Assembly: GCA_026168455.1 (NCBI GenBank)
Contig: CM047430.1
Coordinates: 29,045,237 to 29,109,236, forward strand
DNA length: 64,000 bases
Source of the DNA: Theocolax elegans
Lineage: Eukaryota > Arthropoda > Insecta > Hymenoptera > Cerocephalidae
Reading direction: 5' to 3'
The notes under the pieces were generated by a model that had not been told where the DNA came from, ran no database searches, and worked only from the letters and a program-made list of their open reading frames with translations. Of the stretch, positions 24,742 to 37,726 are shown one piece after another. Each line of letters begins with the position of its first letter. Position 1 is the stretch's first letter. The translations under genes were made by a program, and so were the position numbers.

Positions 24742-25678
24742 AGGAGCTGCTTGAGCGACGTTTATGGGACTACTTTTGAACGAAAGTCCTTTATGAGAAA
24801 AGGAAGAACGCGTTGGAAACTTTGCTAAATTGCTGATTCATCAGTTTTAAAGCGTTGCTATTAAGAGACCGAGTCCTTTTGCTTTCCTGTTATTAAGCTT
24901 TTAGAGTTAAAAATCACCGAATAAAAGACATATCCGCAACATCAGGGTTCATAGATTTACCGTGTTTACCATTTAACATTACGTAATTACGCAAAACGAT
25001 CAAACGTCATTCCTCGTTTTAACCTTTACCTCTTAAACGTACAAGGTTCATTAGGATAAATAGTAAATCAATCGGGCTAACAATTAAAATATTAAAGTTG
25101 GTGAACTTGTATAGATTTAATTAGTTGTAAATCATAAATTTCGATGCAGTCGAGATCTTTGTATTGATTTATTGAAATGCTACCGACTTTCTCATCGATG
25201 TAGATAACGAGAATCGAATGTAAAAATGTCCAATTACAGTGAGCCAAAAAGCGCAAAGATGTAAACAAGAAGAAAAAGTTATTCACGAAACGTTTTAATA
25301 TCTATCGTGAGCACTGATTGCCCGAGCCATAAATCGCGAAAGGTGAAGTCCAATCGATCGAGCAATATTTGTCCCGTAGACAAGGTGCGCACCTCTCGTA
25401 TACCGAAAGCCTGCAATTTTAAATGTACCAATTACTCGGTATATGTTTTAATAACCGTTAACGAGAAAAACGAAGGCTGCGCGAGCCAAACGAACAAACA
25501 AACATACGCGCAAAAAAGGTAAAGAACAAAATAAAAAAAAGGATGAAAAAGAATCGACGAGAGGATCGAAAAGCAAAAAGGTATAGAGGCCGAGTCGAAG
25601 AGAAAAGTAATACCGCAGACCGCAAACCTGTCGTTTGCTCAGGGCGCTGCGAATGAGAGGTTGCGAGGCGTGCCACGG

Positions 25679-25719
25679 GCCGACGAGCCGACGAGCCGAC
25701 GAGCCGACGAACCGACGAG
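25679..25719. repeat. CCGACGAG minisatellite, unit B
   Basis: About five GCCGACGA-type units, the counterpart of 22341-22382. Confidence 0.85.
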
Positions 25720-26122
25720 GAACGCCATTACTATTATATACTCGCCCGGGGTTGAGCTGAGCGCACGAGGAAACAGTTCCATTGTCATTATTGCTTGGGC
25801 AATTTTACAGTAGTAAACTGAAATTAAAAGGGAACGTGTTATTTCGTCGTGGAGCGCGGGATATCTCGCGAGCGTAAAACTTTGCCCGCCGGCTCTCGTT
25901 CCTCGTTCTCCTCTCCTCTCGGTCTCTTGGTCTCTCGCGCCCCGCCGACGAATTGACTTTACGATTTCTTTTCCTCCTTCTTTACATTCGTATGTTGATT
26001 CACTCTCTCAACTACGGCTTTTCTTTCATATTAAAAACTCAATACCACCTTTTCATTCCGCATTTTTCCAGAAACGAGGTAATCTAACCATCGTACAATA
26101 TACTCGTAGGTTTAATTATTGG

Positions 26123-27391
26123 ATTGTTCATACGAAAAAAATCTTATTTATTTACATGTGAATAACAAAAGTCTCAATTCGCCAGTTTCTCTGTTTCACA
26201 ATTTCACGATATTTTTGTAAACATATATATTCTTAAATGTTCCTATGTATAAGTTATTTAAATAAGTACGAATAAGGAAAAATAAACGTTAATGCACTTT
26301 GTTGAGAAAATTTAAGAAGAGATACAGACGGACTTTTGTAGTTGCTATTACCATATTTCATTTATTGTCATCTTTTGTACGGTAGTTTATAAACGTTCCG
26401 CCTCCTGGAATTTCTCCATAAATATTTAAGTTCGCATGATTTGTATTTTAATTATTAATGTTTAATTTTTCGATTTTTTCTGGAAACTTTATTTTCTGAA
26501 ACAAAGTGTAATTTAATTTGAAGTGGTTGTCAATACCACTTTTCAATTTTACGAATAGAATTATTATTAGATTCCAATGTATACTCTCTAAATTGCAAAT
26601 AGTGAATATAATCACTTGCTATAGCGAAACCCGGTCACTGCGAAAAAGTGATTTTTAACTAGCAAAAAAAGTTTATGCATACTTTTAAAAAGAGAATTGT
26701 TACTTTTTCCAATGGAAATATACACTTTTTTAAAAAGCAGATGTTTGACAAAAGCGAACATCCACTTTGCAAAAGAGTATGTTCGCTTTTGAAAAAAAGT
26801 ATTTGCATTTGCACTATTTAGAAAGTGATTTTGCACTATTTGCGATTTACAGAGTAGATTCTTCAAAAAACCATGATTAAAAATGTTAAATTAAAATCGT
26901 ACGAAAAATATTAATATCAATAGAAGTTTAACGAGTTGTAATGCGCAAGGTAATTAAATTAAAATTTAATTATATTTTGTTAATCGACAGAAAATTTTAT
27001 TCATATTATTTTCGTTAACAAGCATAATGTTTTTCTAATTCTTTAATCCTTCAATATTTACTAATTCAGTGAAGTGTTCAAATTAATATTATACAGAATC
27101 TATATAGTGGTAAAAAGTTCTATTAAAAATTACAATATTGTCTAGTAATAAAATTAGACTATAAAAATTTCAGTAAAAATTCAAAAAATGACTATACTGT
27201 ATACTAAAATTTATGGTAAACTTATACTATATATTACGAAAATTTGTAATAAAAATTAATAGGCTTTTAGTAAATGTTACTATACAGTATATCATTTTTC
27301 GAATACTGACACTCTAATTTTGACACTCAGTTATTATGTCCATTTAGTTTGTCCGTAAAGACGATTGTACCTAATACATTACAGGATTAAA
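26123..27391. other. AT-rich DNA with two small inverted repeats
   Basis: AT-rich. AAAAGCGAACAT near 26749 and ATGTTCGCTTTT near 26780 form a 12-bp stem with a 17-base loop inside a frame at 26612-26866 that looks spurious. A second inverted pair, around ACTATACTGTATA near 27188 and its complement near 27282, resembles a small MITE. No gene recognised. Confidence 0.45.
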
Positions 27392-28734
27392 ATACTTTGA
27401 TCTAACTTTTCTGAAAAAAAATCCGCACTTTCGCCCAAGTTTCGAAGTTGAAGCGCACTAAGCGTTGATAAAAAGTGGTTGCCCTTGCATAGAGCGTCAA
27501 GAATGTTGTTTTTGATTAGTTTTTCAATCGACACTGTGTATCCAATAAGTAGAGCTGTGCCATTGAAGCTTGGAGACCAGTGGAAAAGACGAGAGGGTAC
27601 AGTCTAGAAGTTAAAACGAACCGTATACAACACAAGAAGAACATGAAAAAGTAGTATAAACAACAAGAGCGAACGTTAGGAAAGAAAGAAATGAAAGGTA
27701 GGGAGAAGGAAAATGAAGGAAGGCAGGCAGGGAAGGTAACGTGTAGAGAAGTCCGTTGGAAGGGAAGGCATTTATGCGAGGCTGAGTGAAGGAGTCAGGT
27801 TTACTGTCACGATGTTGGGTAGTGTGTACGTATACATCGAGCGAGAAAACGGTCTCGCAAATAAATAAAAAGGAGGAAGGATAGAGCAAGAGGCAAGAGG
27901 AACCCGACGGTCGAGTCACTCCGTGATTCCGTGTACTCGGTAGCTCGGTGGATATCGCATTCGATCTCGCGCAAACGTCTCAACTGGCCGCGGACCTAAA
28001 TCCTGGGATACGGGAGCGAAACAATCGCGGATGTGGGTGACGGAAAGTCCTCTCGTCCTCGTATCCTCCCCTTTTCGCGTTATTTATTTGTTCGGCTGGG
28101 CCCTTTGACGCTCAGGCGCGTCCTTGTCCAAGTGCTAGGGGACCAATGCAACGATGAGAGCGGCGAGACCGACTCGAGCACAAAGCTTCGACGAGCTCCG
28201 CCTACCGTGCGTCCTCTTCCTTCTTCTAACCCCCCCCCCTCCCCTCCCTCCCCCCCCTGCCCTCCCTCTCTCTCACTCCTCGTTGCGATCGGCCAAGGAT
28301 CGGCTAAACTTTGCGTACGTGAATCCTGGCCTCGGAAGACTTCTGTCCCTCTTAACCAATCCTTGTCTTTTACTTTTTCCTTTTCGTTTCTTCCTACCTT
28401 TTATTCTGTCTCGTCACTTTCGGCGCCTTCCTTTCTCCTCTGCCTCTTGTTTTCAGACTCTGTCTTCTCTTCCTTACTTTCGATCTCTTTCGAAATCTTT
28501 TTAGGGAAACCACGAGATTTCGATAAGAAGAATTTTAGTTAATGGCTTTCAAGATCCGATGCATTGTTTCCTGATTTTCTTACCAATTTATACGCGCACT
28601 TCAGGATGACGTTAAACTAATTTATCTCAATGTCATTCTCGCAATTAACATTTTTTGCTTATACTCATGAGGATTTGTTGTAAACAATAGTACACGATAC
28701 CTCAGTCAAGTAAACAATTATTTCTTAGATTAAG
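27392..28734 (+). repeat. 1.34-kb tandem duplication, unit A
   Basis: Begins at ATACTTTGATCTAACTTTTC and ends where the same sequence recurs at 28735. It holds a purine-rich half and a C/T-rich, CpG-containing half that resembles a promoter and 5' leader. The 169-codon frame 28033-28542 is built of Pro/Ser/Leu-rich pyrimidine tracts and is probably not a gene. Confidence 0.9.
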
Positions 28735-30076
28735 ATACTTTGATCTAACTTTTCTGAAAAAAAATCCGCACTTTCGCCCAAGTTTCGAAGTTGAAGCGCA
28801 CTAAGCGTTGATAAAAAGTGGTTGCCCTTGCATAGAGCGTCAAGAATGTTTTTGATTAGTTTTTCAATCGACACTGTGTATCCAATAAGTAGAGCTGTGC
28901 CATTGAAGCTTGGAGACCAGTGGAAAAGACGAGAGGGTACAGTCTAGAAGTTAAAACGAACCGTACAACACAAGAAGAACATGAAAAAGTAGTATAAACA
29001 ACAAGAGCGAACGTTAGGAAAGAAAGAAATGAAAGGTAGGGAGAAGGAAAATGAAGGAAGGCAGGCAGGGAAGGTAACGTGTAGAGAAGTCCGTTGGAAG
29101 GGAAGGCATTTATGCGAGGCTGAGTGAAGGAGTCAGGTTTACTGTCACGATGTTGGGTAGTGTGTACGTATACATCGAGCGAGAAAACGGTCTCGCAAAT
29201 AAATAAAAAGGAGGAAGGATAGAGCAAGAGGCAAGAGGAACCCGACGGTCGAGTCACTCCGTGATTCCGTGTACTCGGTAGCTCGGTGGATATCGCATTC
29301 GATCTCGCGCAAACGTCTCAACTGGCCGCGGACATAAATCCTGGGATACGGGAGCGAAACAATCGCGGATGTGGGTGACGGAAAGTCCTCTCGTCCTCGT
29401 ATCCTCCCCCTTTTCGCGTTATTTATTTGTTCGGCTGGGCCCTTTGACGCTCAGGCGCGTCCTTGTCCAAGTGCTAGGGGACCAATGCAACGAGAGAGCG
29501 GCGAGACCGACTCGAGCACAAAGCTTCGACGAGCTCCGCCTACCGTGCGTCCTCTTCCTTCTTCTAACCCCCCCCCCTCCCCTCCCTCCCCCCCCTGCCC
29601 TCCCTCTCTCTCACTCCTCGTTGCGATCGGCCAAGGATCGGCTAAACTTTGCGTACGTGAATCCTGGCCTCGGAAGACTTCTGTCCCTCTTAACCAATCC
29701 TTGTCTTTTACTTTTTCCTTTTCGTTTCTTCCTACCTTTTATTCTGTCTCGTCACTTTCGGCGCCTTCCTTTCTCCTCTGCCTCTTGTTTTCAGACTCTG
29801 TCTTCTCTTCCTTACTTTCGATCTCTTTCGAAATCTTTTTAGGGAAACCACGAGATTTCGATAAGAAGAATTTTAGTTAATGGCTTTCAAGATCCGATGC
29901 ATTGTTTCCTGATTTTCTTACCAATTTATACGCGCACTTCAGGATGACGTTAAACTAATTTATCTCAATGTCATTCTCGCAATTAACATTTTTTGCTTAT
30001 ACTCATGAGGATTTGTTGTAAACAATAGTACACGATACCTCAGTCAAGTAAACAATTATTTCTTAGATTAAGATAT
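28735..30076 (+). repeat. 1.34-kb tandem duplication, unit B
   Basis: Near-identical copy of 27392-28734. A two-base and several one-base length changes shift frames between the units: the frame 29371-29880 differs from 28033-28542 in its first part only. This supports a non-coding origin or sequence error. Confidence 0.9.
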
Positions 30077-31240
30077 TGCTTTAATTGGATTTTGTCATTT
30101 TAAATTTCAGTCAATAGTTTAAATAAAAATGTGCTATACGAACAACCTCAGTTAGTTTATTAATTGCAATTTACAATGAATTGATCAATGGAAAGTAAAA
30201 AGTATTGCACAATTTAACATCAGTGAGATATTAAATTTCGTCGATTCTTGAGAAAAAGGGAATAGCACGAAAAAAATGTGAAATATGTCTCGTATCTGGT
30301 CGATAGAGCTACCGATCTAGTTGGTGCCATCGCAGGAACGTCCTTGCACGCTAAGTTTGTAGCTTCTGTCCTTCCAGTACGAGAGAGGCTCATTGCCAAG
30401 CTCGAGATCGTAGCTCGGCCCGTGTCAATTAATGTCCCTCGCGTCGCCCGAACTCCTCCTCGAGCCAAAGGCCCCTCTTACGAAGATTGATCGATCGCCG
30501 GGCCTCTCGCGATGAATTAGCTCGCGTGCTATTGTATTTTTGCGGTGGCTATCTCCTTCCCTCGTCTCTCGAGCCTGTCGCTCGTACGACCCATTTCTTT
30601 TTTCTACCCACTGGTCATTCTTCTCGGGCACTTCGTACCACGTCGCCTTTTGTTTAGGTAATTGCCTTAGTACAATTTTGATGGTTTTTGCGAATTCGCA
30701 CGCGCTTGCGCTTGTCTCCCTTAATTGGAGCTCAATACAATTCCGACTGGTTTTTTCTCACCCGATTTCGATTTAGTGAATTTCGAAGGTTTTACGTTAT
30801 ACATCCGTGAAAACAATTCAATTGGATATCGGTTTGAATAGACTACACTTACTCGATTTTATACAAACTATTTCATTTCACGAGACGTCGATGCGCGTTT
30901 TTCTTACTAAAGAACAGTACTTTCAGTGGAGTGACTTTTTCAATGGTTTGTGTAGTATTTTTACTGACAAATTATTTATTAACGAAGAAAATACGTACCT
31001 TACTGTGCAGAAAAATTACACTAGTGTCTGTTAGTATATTATCAAAATTATTTAAATAATTAAAAACTATGTAAAAATATTATTTATTAAGATGATGTTT
31101 CATATTATTTATGTTATCTATGGCTAGCCCGTCATTGTCTTACAGCATTAATAAATAAATAGTTTGAAAAATACGTGTTGTTACCATAAATTAATACAAT
31201 AAATTATATTTGTTTTGACGTAATAGTTATTTTTAAAGAA
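30077..31240. other. Mixed AT/GC-rich DNA, no recognised gene
   Basis: A CpG-containing island at about 30280-30770 with overlapping frames on both strands, then AT-rich DNA. The plus frame 30807-31034 is uninterrupted for 75 codons but has no motif or splice context that I recognise. Confidence 0.4.
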
Positions 31241-32060
31241 TGTATCTTGAATAAGGTGTCAATCTTACGCACGAGCGTCAGGGATCATCGATACGCAAGT
31301 GTAATCAAATAAAATAAAATTGAATAAAGTTGTCACAAAAGCAGGTATGTATACTCGTGTGCGTGCGTGTAAGTATAGGTATATGAAATGGTCCGAAATA
31401 AGATAGACGTCCGAGGGTATTTCCGTGAGGATCGATCGGACATCGATCCGAAATCGAGGTAGCAGCCGCGCGTCGAAAACGTCACGGGCCATCTTTCAGG
31501 GAGTCATAGAAGCCACCTGTATCGCTCCCACCTTGCGCGCTTCCATTCCTCCGGAGGCCAGTGGCAGGAAGTGCGAGAAGGCGCCGCCCACCTCTGCTCC
31601 GAGCAAGGTCAGTTTGACTCTTGTCACATTCTTGTCAACGGGGACAGCGTGCCACGTCAATCTCGACTCGACTCCCTCTTTCCGGAGGGTCTTTCTCTCC
31701 CTCCTCCGTTCTCCTACCTCGCCACTCTGTTTGTGGTTCCCGAATGGATGAATGGACGGTCAGACGGACGGACGGGCGACGGACGGAGAACCGACAACCT
31801 CTCGATGCGTCAAAGAGAAATATAACCCGCGTCGACGCGAACCGAGAGGCTCATTAGCTCCGCTTAGCCGCGAACGCGTGTCCTCCTCGCGTCACCTGTC
31901 ACTTTTCCATTTTTTTATCCCGAGATACCGAGCCTCTTCTACCTTCTACCTTGGCCATTCGTCTCTCAACCTTTTCTTTGCGCCTGCGTTTACGCTCGAT
32001 GCACCCAGTCCTTTCTTCCGGGATTTCACCTTTTACATGCGTAAATGTACCTTCCTTTAC
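31241..32060. other. GC-rich island, overlapping non-credible frames
   Basis: Strongly GC- and CpG-rich. Three plus-strand frames overlap each other between 31425 and 32072, and a minus frame lies at 31265-31492. None shows a domain. A GGACGGAC minisatellite lies at 31753-31788. Confidence 0.4.
31753..31788. repeat. (GGAC)n-type minisatellite
   Basis: Short run of GACG/GACGG units with variants. Confidence 0.8.
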
Positions 32061-32899
32061 CCTTACCGATAAATAGTTATGATAATCTTTAGCTTTATTA
32101 CTCCCTTACATTCTATTAATATTTATGGAATATTATATGAATTTTACTTATCTTTTACCCGGTAAGCTTAAACGACGTTTACTACTTTCATAGTTTGCAG
32201 TAATTTTTAGTTTTTAACTAAAATATTACATACTAATGATACTATACGTATTAGTATTTTAAATACAAAATTTACGCGATTTTTATTTTTATATATTGCG
32301 TAACTTATAAAATATATTATAATTCGATTCTTAATCCTCAAATTTTGTATTTAGGTATCGCCTACTTTCATTCAATAAAATCTAAATTGATACCTTTAAG
32401 ATAAGTACCTTAAAGTCAATGTCAACCGATTTTTAAGTAAGTGTTTTATTACACCTCCAACAAAAGTTTTACCAAAATTTGGCAATTTCTGTTGAAAAAT
32501 ATCTCATGTCCCTAATTTATGACCAAAAAATGGTAAGATGACCCTTTCTTGATCAATCAGTCCATTTCTCGTAAATAAGTAAAAGAAATAACTGATTTCG
32601 TTTTTTTGACAATTTAATATATTTTTTAAGTATATAATGACTGCTAACACAATGTACCAAGTAACATAAAAGCAATTCTGTACAAAAGATTTTCAAGAGT
32701 TCATAATAAAATTCTTTAAATTATATATGTTTATAAGAATGCGACTATCTTGTTTCCATATACTTCAAATGACGCAAATATGACAGGATTTCTTTGTTTC
32801 AATTAGATATTAATAAACTACGTAATTGGTTTAAAAGAAGAAATTTTGATTTTCGAATTTTGTTGTCAGAAAGATATTATGATTTTAAGAAGAATTGTA
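32061..32899. other. AT-rich intergenic DNA
   Basis: Low-GC with no ordered repeat or coding signal. Confidence 0.55.
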
Positions 32900-33010
32900 T
32901 AATATTGTCATGAGAGATGAGCAGTGAAACACATGACTTGCAAGCTAGAGCTCCAAGATCAAATTTCGAATCTGTTACCTCTTTTACGATTTATTAATCC
33001 GTAACAATAT
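32900..33010 (+). repeat. Diverged tRNA-derived SINE-like fragment (candidate)
   Basis: Contains a B-box-like ATTTCGAATCT followed by a T run and then TTAATCCGTAACAA. The same tail AATCCGTAACAA follows the better tRNA-like heads at 52708 and 63015. Only weakly supported. Confidence 0.3.
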
Positions 33011-33222
33011 ATAATAAATAACATGAAAGCGCGTAAAAGCGACTTAAAAATAAACATCATTAATGGTTTTCTTACAAAAATAAATTTCTATGTACAATAT
33101 ACTAATGATAAAAAATATTTTCGTCTATGATACTTACATTTGCTATTAATAAAGTATATAATTTATTTTATATCTATTTGATAGTATATTTTTAGCTTAT
33201 ATTTTAAACATCTTAAGTTATT

Positions 33223-33253
<31 letters not shown>

Positions 33254-33733
33254 ACTTAAGTTATTCTTTGTATTTATATAACTTTTGGAAACGAAGACAT
33301 CAGTTTGAAGATTCTATTACATTTCTGATAAGAAAAAATTTCTTAAATTATTTCTAATTATTCTCAAAGTACGAGTAAGAAACAGCAAAAATACTGAACA
33401 AATTGATAAAAATTTAATTTATAGGTGATTAAAATTTAAACAATTGTTTTCTCTAATTAAAAGGATAAGCGAGCATTTATAAGCTAAAATTTTAGAAACA
33501 ATTAATGAAAACTTTCACTTTAATAGACTGACAAGGAGAATATTTTACATGCGGGAAACGGATCTTATTCAAATTTTAGGATTTCTTTTATAATATGCAA
33601 ATATAAAGAAAACCAGAGATATTTTTTCCAATGCTTCATTTTAAGCAAGTTATAGGTAATTAAAGCAAATTTTATAAAAAAAACTTCCACTCTAACATCT
33701 TATTACTTAGAAACAAATGAAGATATATATTTA
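33011..33733. other. AT-rich DNA with (TA)n
   Basis: AT-rich. A TA microsatellite at 33227-33252 is flanked on both sides by CTTAAGTTATTCTTT. Nothing else recognised. Confidence 0.55.
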
Positions 33734-33880
33734 AACCAAAGAAAGCTGAGATTAAGTAGATACGATTTACAAAAAAAGAAGCTCAAATCGATTTTTTTCA
33801 CTCAAAGTTATGGAAAAAATAAAGCGTAAAAGAAATTTTGGACAAAAATTCAATCATTATTAATTTTTACTACAAAGTTT
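33734..33880. mobile_element. Diverged arm of the 9.8-kb palindromic element
   Basis: Shares GAGATTAAGTAGATA, AGAAGCTCAAAT and TTATGGAAAAAATAA in the same order as the left arm at about 10065-10148. No matching second arm was found nearby. Confidence 0.5.
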
Positions 33881-35790
33881 TATTTAATGTTTCCAAACTT
33901 ACATTCAGAGGAAGAAGAACGTATGCCGTTCTTACGGCATTATAATCCAAATAAGTACCTATATTACTTGTATCCTACAAGGGCTTCGTAATAGATACGT
34001 CAATGTTGTTGCACATGTTAACGTATAGGCTATTGATGTACAGAAATATTAATGTATAAAGGTAATGGTGATGGTGGTTTCTTATGAAAATGAAAGCGAA
34101 TAAACACATTTGAGAATATTTCTATGAAATGCACGTAGTAAGTATAGTGTTGAGCAACAAATGAAAATTCTATATACTCTATGTAACACTAGGGGAACAA
34201 AGTTTTTCCAAGTTTGATAGTTCCTGTGGGGTAACAATCAAAAGATGAAATTGTAGTAGCAACTTTATTTATTGCTTTAAGAAATTGATAATATTAGTGA
34301 TACTGATTAAGACTCTTTACTATCAATTACTTATTTATTATAATATGTAAGTTTGTAAAAAACAATCGAAATATTTCAATTTAAATGAATTTTTTAAAGT
34401 TATCATAGTATAAATGTATCGCTAAAAAAGTTTTCTAATATATGAATAGGATATACATTTATTAAATACGAGTTTTTATTTAAATTTTAAATTAACATAT
34501 GTAAATTTCATTCAAAAATTGACTCAAGATAGAAAAATGTTTTCTTGTTAACGGAATATCGGATCCAAATTATAGGAATCTGCACCTTTAAACCCAAATA
34601 TTATATCTATGGAATTAATAATCCGAAAAAATTCATACGGATAATTTAAAACTCAAGGAAGGGCCTGACTTTTTGATTTTTTTCAGAAAAAATCATTTTT
34701 GCAATAATAATTGAGTGAATAATTTTGGGTCGGAAATTATTAGTCAAAAAAGATATGAACATTAACCCAAACATCGTAATCAAATTATGGATTTAAAAAT
34801 CTGGAAAATTTTTGGTATATTATTTAAAACATGCCTAAGGTCCTGACATTTAGGGTTTTTTTTCAAAAGCTTATTTAATTGTGTATAAAAAATGTTATAT
34901 ATAAACATTTTCTGAATTTGATATTCCCTTAACAATAAAATTAAATTTGCTTTACACTAAAAAAGATATTTCTAAACTAAGCGGAATTCTTCTTACATAT
35001 ACAATTGAAGAAGAAAATCTACTTGCTCTTATATGATTATTTTAGAATCAAGATCAATTTCCTGAATACTAGTGTATTCATTTTTTTAGTTACATTTTTC
35101 ATTTTCTACAAAAAAAAATTCCACTTGATTATAGACGAATGCGTCTAATTATAAAAGAATCAATTTGGGACAAGGAAAATTTTACCAAAATAAAAGTTTT
35201 TTGTACTTACCAGATCTCCTTGCTTGCATCCTTAAATTTCCGAATACAATCGTTGCCTGAATTGTATTGTCAACTCCTTTTGTCAAGACAGACGATCTAC
35301 AGACCAGCACCTTTAGCCTTATGCGTGCACACTTGAAAAAGAGCGTGTGCGTATATCTAGATTCGCTAGCCGATATATGCGTCTATACATAAAGGAGCAT
35401 GCGCGATACGATGTGTTACTACATCTTTGAATTCTTATCGCGTTTCTATAAGTTCTCTTCACATTTGTTTTGATTTTTAACTATAGTCATAGACGTGTAG
35501 TACAGTGTTATCTAGTGTCAGGTAGGCTCGGGCATAATGTACGGACCTTACAGGTTAATAATCTAGATGCAATACTTTTATGACACGTTTGTTAGATAAT
35601 GTACTTACGGCTACACCGGTTGTTTTTAGTATAATTATTTACATTTTTCGGGCAATTATGTAAATGATTTCGTAGACGATCACACACAGAATCCTACAAT
35701 CCACTTGGGAAAAAGATGCATTGAATATTAAGTATTGCTTACAACACGAACAAATACTTTGCCTTTCCGAAAAGATTATTTATACGATTA
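33881..35790. other. AT-rich intergenic DNA
   Basis: AT-rich with a weak imperfect repetition near 34560-34870 (two AACCCAAA...CTGAC-type stretches about 190 bp apart). The plus frame 35139-35336 is not supported by any motif. Confidence 0.5.
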
Positions 35791-35882
35791 ATGAATTTAT
35801 TGATCTCCACAAGCCAAAGACTATTCCTTACAACTAATTAAGCCGGACTGTATTTATACCAGCTACTTTAATAACCTCACTG
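35791..35882 (-). repeat. Dispersed 92-bp conserved element
   Basis: Reverse complement of sequence at 45854-45948 and 55090-55184, sharing GTGAGGTTATTAAAG, TATAAATACAGTCC and GGAATAGTCTTTGGCTT in order. Both of those copies lie about 360-460 bp beyond an odorant-receptor stop codon. The flanks outside the 92 bp do not match. Function unknown. Confidence 0.65.
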
Positions 35883-36287
35883 AATTATATTTCGCTCTTC
35901 CTTTTATTTTTCCGTTTTACTTAATTGTATACTTCAACTTTAATTATTACTCCCATCCTAATTCTACTTATATTTTGCTTAAACTCCATAAAAAGCTTCT
36001 GAAATAGAAAGTACTGAAATCAAATATCGACAAGTAATTTTAATTGAATATTTATATATTTTTTTTGCTTAAACTCCAAAAAGTTTCTGCAACAGAAAGT
36101 ACTGAAATCAAAGCGGAATAATCGACAAGTATTTTTTACCATACCATACAACGAATTTTTTTTAATTAAACTTTTATATATTTTGCTTAAACTCTATAAA
36201 AAGTTTTAATTAATTTCCACAAAACTGATAAAAAGGAAACTTTTTTTTTTTTAATTTTCTTTAAATAAACAATGTCTATCCTTCCAG
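35883..36287. repeat. Degenerate outer sub-repeats of the foldback array
   Basis: Contains GAAAGTACTGAAATCAAA at about 36008 and 36091, the same core as in the arms of the adjacent foldback element, in a more diverged setting. Confidence 0.5.
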
Positions 36288-36881
36288 TGCTTTACATCAG
36301 TAGATAAACAATTTTATAGAATAATAACCTTTTTTATATGTAACTTATATTCCATAATAGTTTTCTGCAATTGAAAGTACTGAAATCAAAAATACCTTCC
36401 AAGAAGGTGTCAAAACCCGCAAGTATTGTTATTCTAGTCAAACTTTGAAAATTGTTATCTGATAAATAAATAATTTTAATTCTAACTTCCTTATTTTATC
36501 TATTTCTTTGAATTTTAATTAAACACTTTTTTTAATATTACAAAAATTACATATAAAAAATTTCTGCAATTGAAAGAAATGAAATCAAACTGAAATCGTC
36601 AAGTATTTTGAATCGTACCATAAATATATATTTTAAATAAACATTTATCTATATATTACTTAAACTTCGTAAAAAGTTTCTGCAATTGAAAGCACTGAAA
36701 TCAAACTGTAATCGACAAGTATTTTGAATCATGCAAAAATGTCTACCAATCTGAATACAGATTTTTTTTATTAAAAGTATCTTATACTTTTACTTTTCAT
36801 TTCTGGCTAATGTTAATTTGTGCAAAATTAATTTCTGCAAAACTAATAAAATGGACATTTCTTCTTTTTTATTAATTAAGA
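36288..36881 (+). repeat. Foldback arm L1
   Basis: Direct-orientation arm containing three sub-repeats built on CTGCAATTGAAAG and TGAAATCAAA, separated by about 120-200 bp, and ending AATGGACATTTCTTC. Pairs with R1. Confidence 0.8.
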
Positions 36882-37540
36882 GTCTTAATTTACAAATAAA
36901 AAAATAAAATGGACATTTCTTCTTTTTTATTCTTAATTAATAAAAAAGAAGAAATGTCCATTTTATTAGTTTTGCAGAAATTAATTTTGCACAAATTAAC
37001 ATTATTAGAATATTATTTATTTATTACTGTAAGACATGGCAGGGCCAGAAATGAAAAGTAAAAGTATAAGATACTTTTAATAAAAAAAATCTGTATTCAG
37101 ATTGGTAGACATTTTTGCATGATTCAAAATACTTGTCGATTACAGTTTGATTTCAGTGCTTTCAATTGCAGAAACTTTTTACGAAGTTTAAGTAATATAT
37201 AGATAAATGTTTATTTAAAATATATATTTATGGTACGATTCAAAATACTTGACGATTTCAGTTTGATTTCATTTCTTTCAATTGCAGAAATTTTTTATAT
37301 GTAATTTTTGTAATATTAAAAAAGTGTTTAATTAAAATTCAAAGAAATAGATAAAATAAGGAAGTTGGAATTAAAATTATTTATTTATCAGATAACAATT
37401 TTCAAAGTTTGATTAGAATAGCACAATACTTGCGGGTTTTGACACCTTCTTGGAAGGTGTTTTTGATTTCAGTACTTTCAATTGCAGAAAACTATTATGT
37501 AATATAAGTTACATATAAAAAAGGTTATTATTCTATAAAA

Positions 37541-37726
37541 TTATTTATCTACTAATGTAAAGCACGGGATAATTAATACGAATGCAAAAGCAAATATTAT
37601 TACGTATCCATTATTCATCCAATATTGCGGCACATCGTTTAATTGAAAAATGCATAGAAGAAATAATTTTTGAAGTCTTGATTTCCGATATATAGAATTT
37701 ATCGGGCTTTGCGAACTAATATGCAT
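37541..37726 (-). other. Frame in core/arm R1 with a predicted membrane segment; uncertain
   Basis: Encodes a peptide with QYWMNNGYVIIFAFAFVL, a single hydrophobic stretch. The copy in unit 2 (39910-40152) encodes the same peptide extended upstream. Here an extra T in a T run breaks the upstream part. Family unknown. Confidence 0.2.

Larger units (their letters stand above)
22786..26122 (+). repeat. 3.34-kb tandem duplication, unit B
   Basis: Head-to-tail copy of 19444-22785. It ends at TTTAATTATTGG, after which unique sequence begins. The frame equivalent to 20994-21239 runs at 24304-24582. One- and two-base length changes are spread throughout, while substitutions are few. Confidence 0.9.

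Noticed and set aside
28033..28542. 169-codon plus-strand frame
   Set aside because: Composed of Ser/Pro/Leu/Phe from pyrimidine tracts, overlaps a 116-codon frame in another phase, and its start region changes frame in the second tandem unit.
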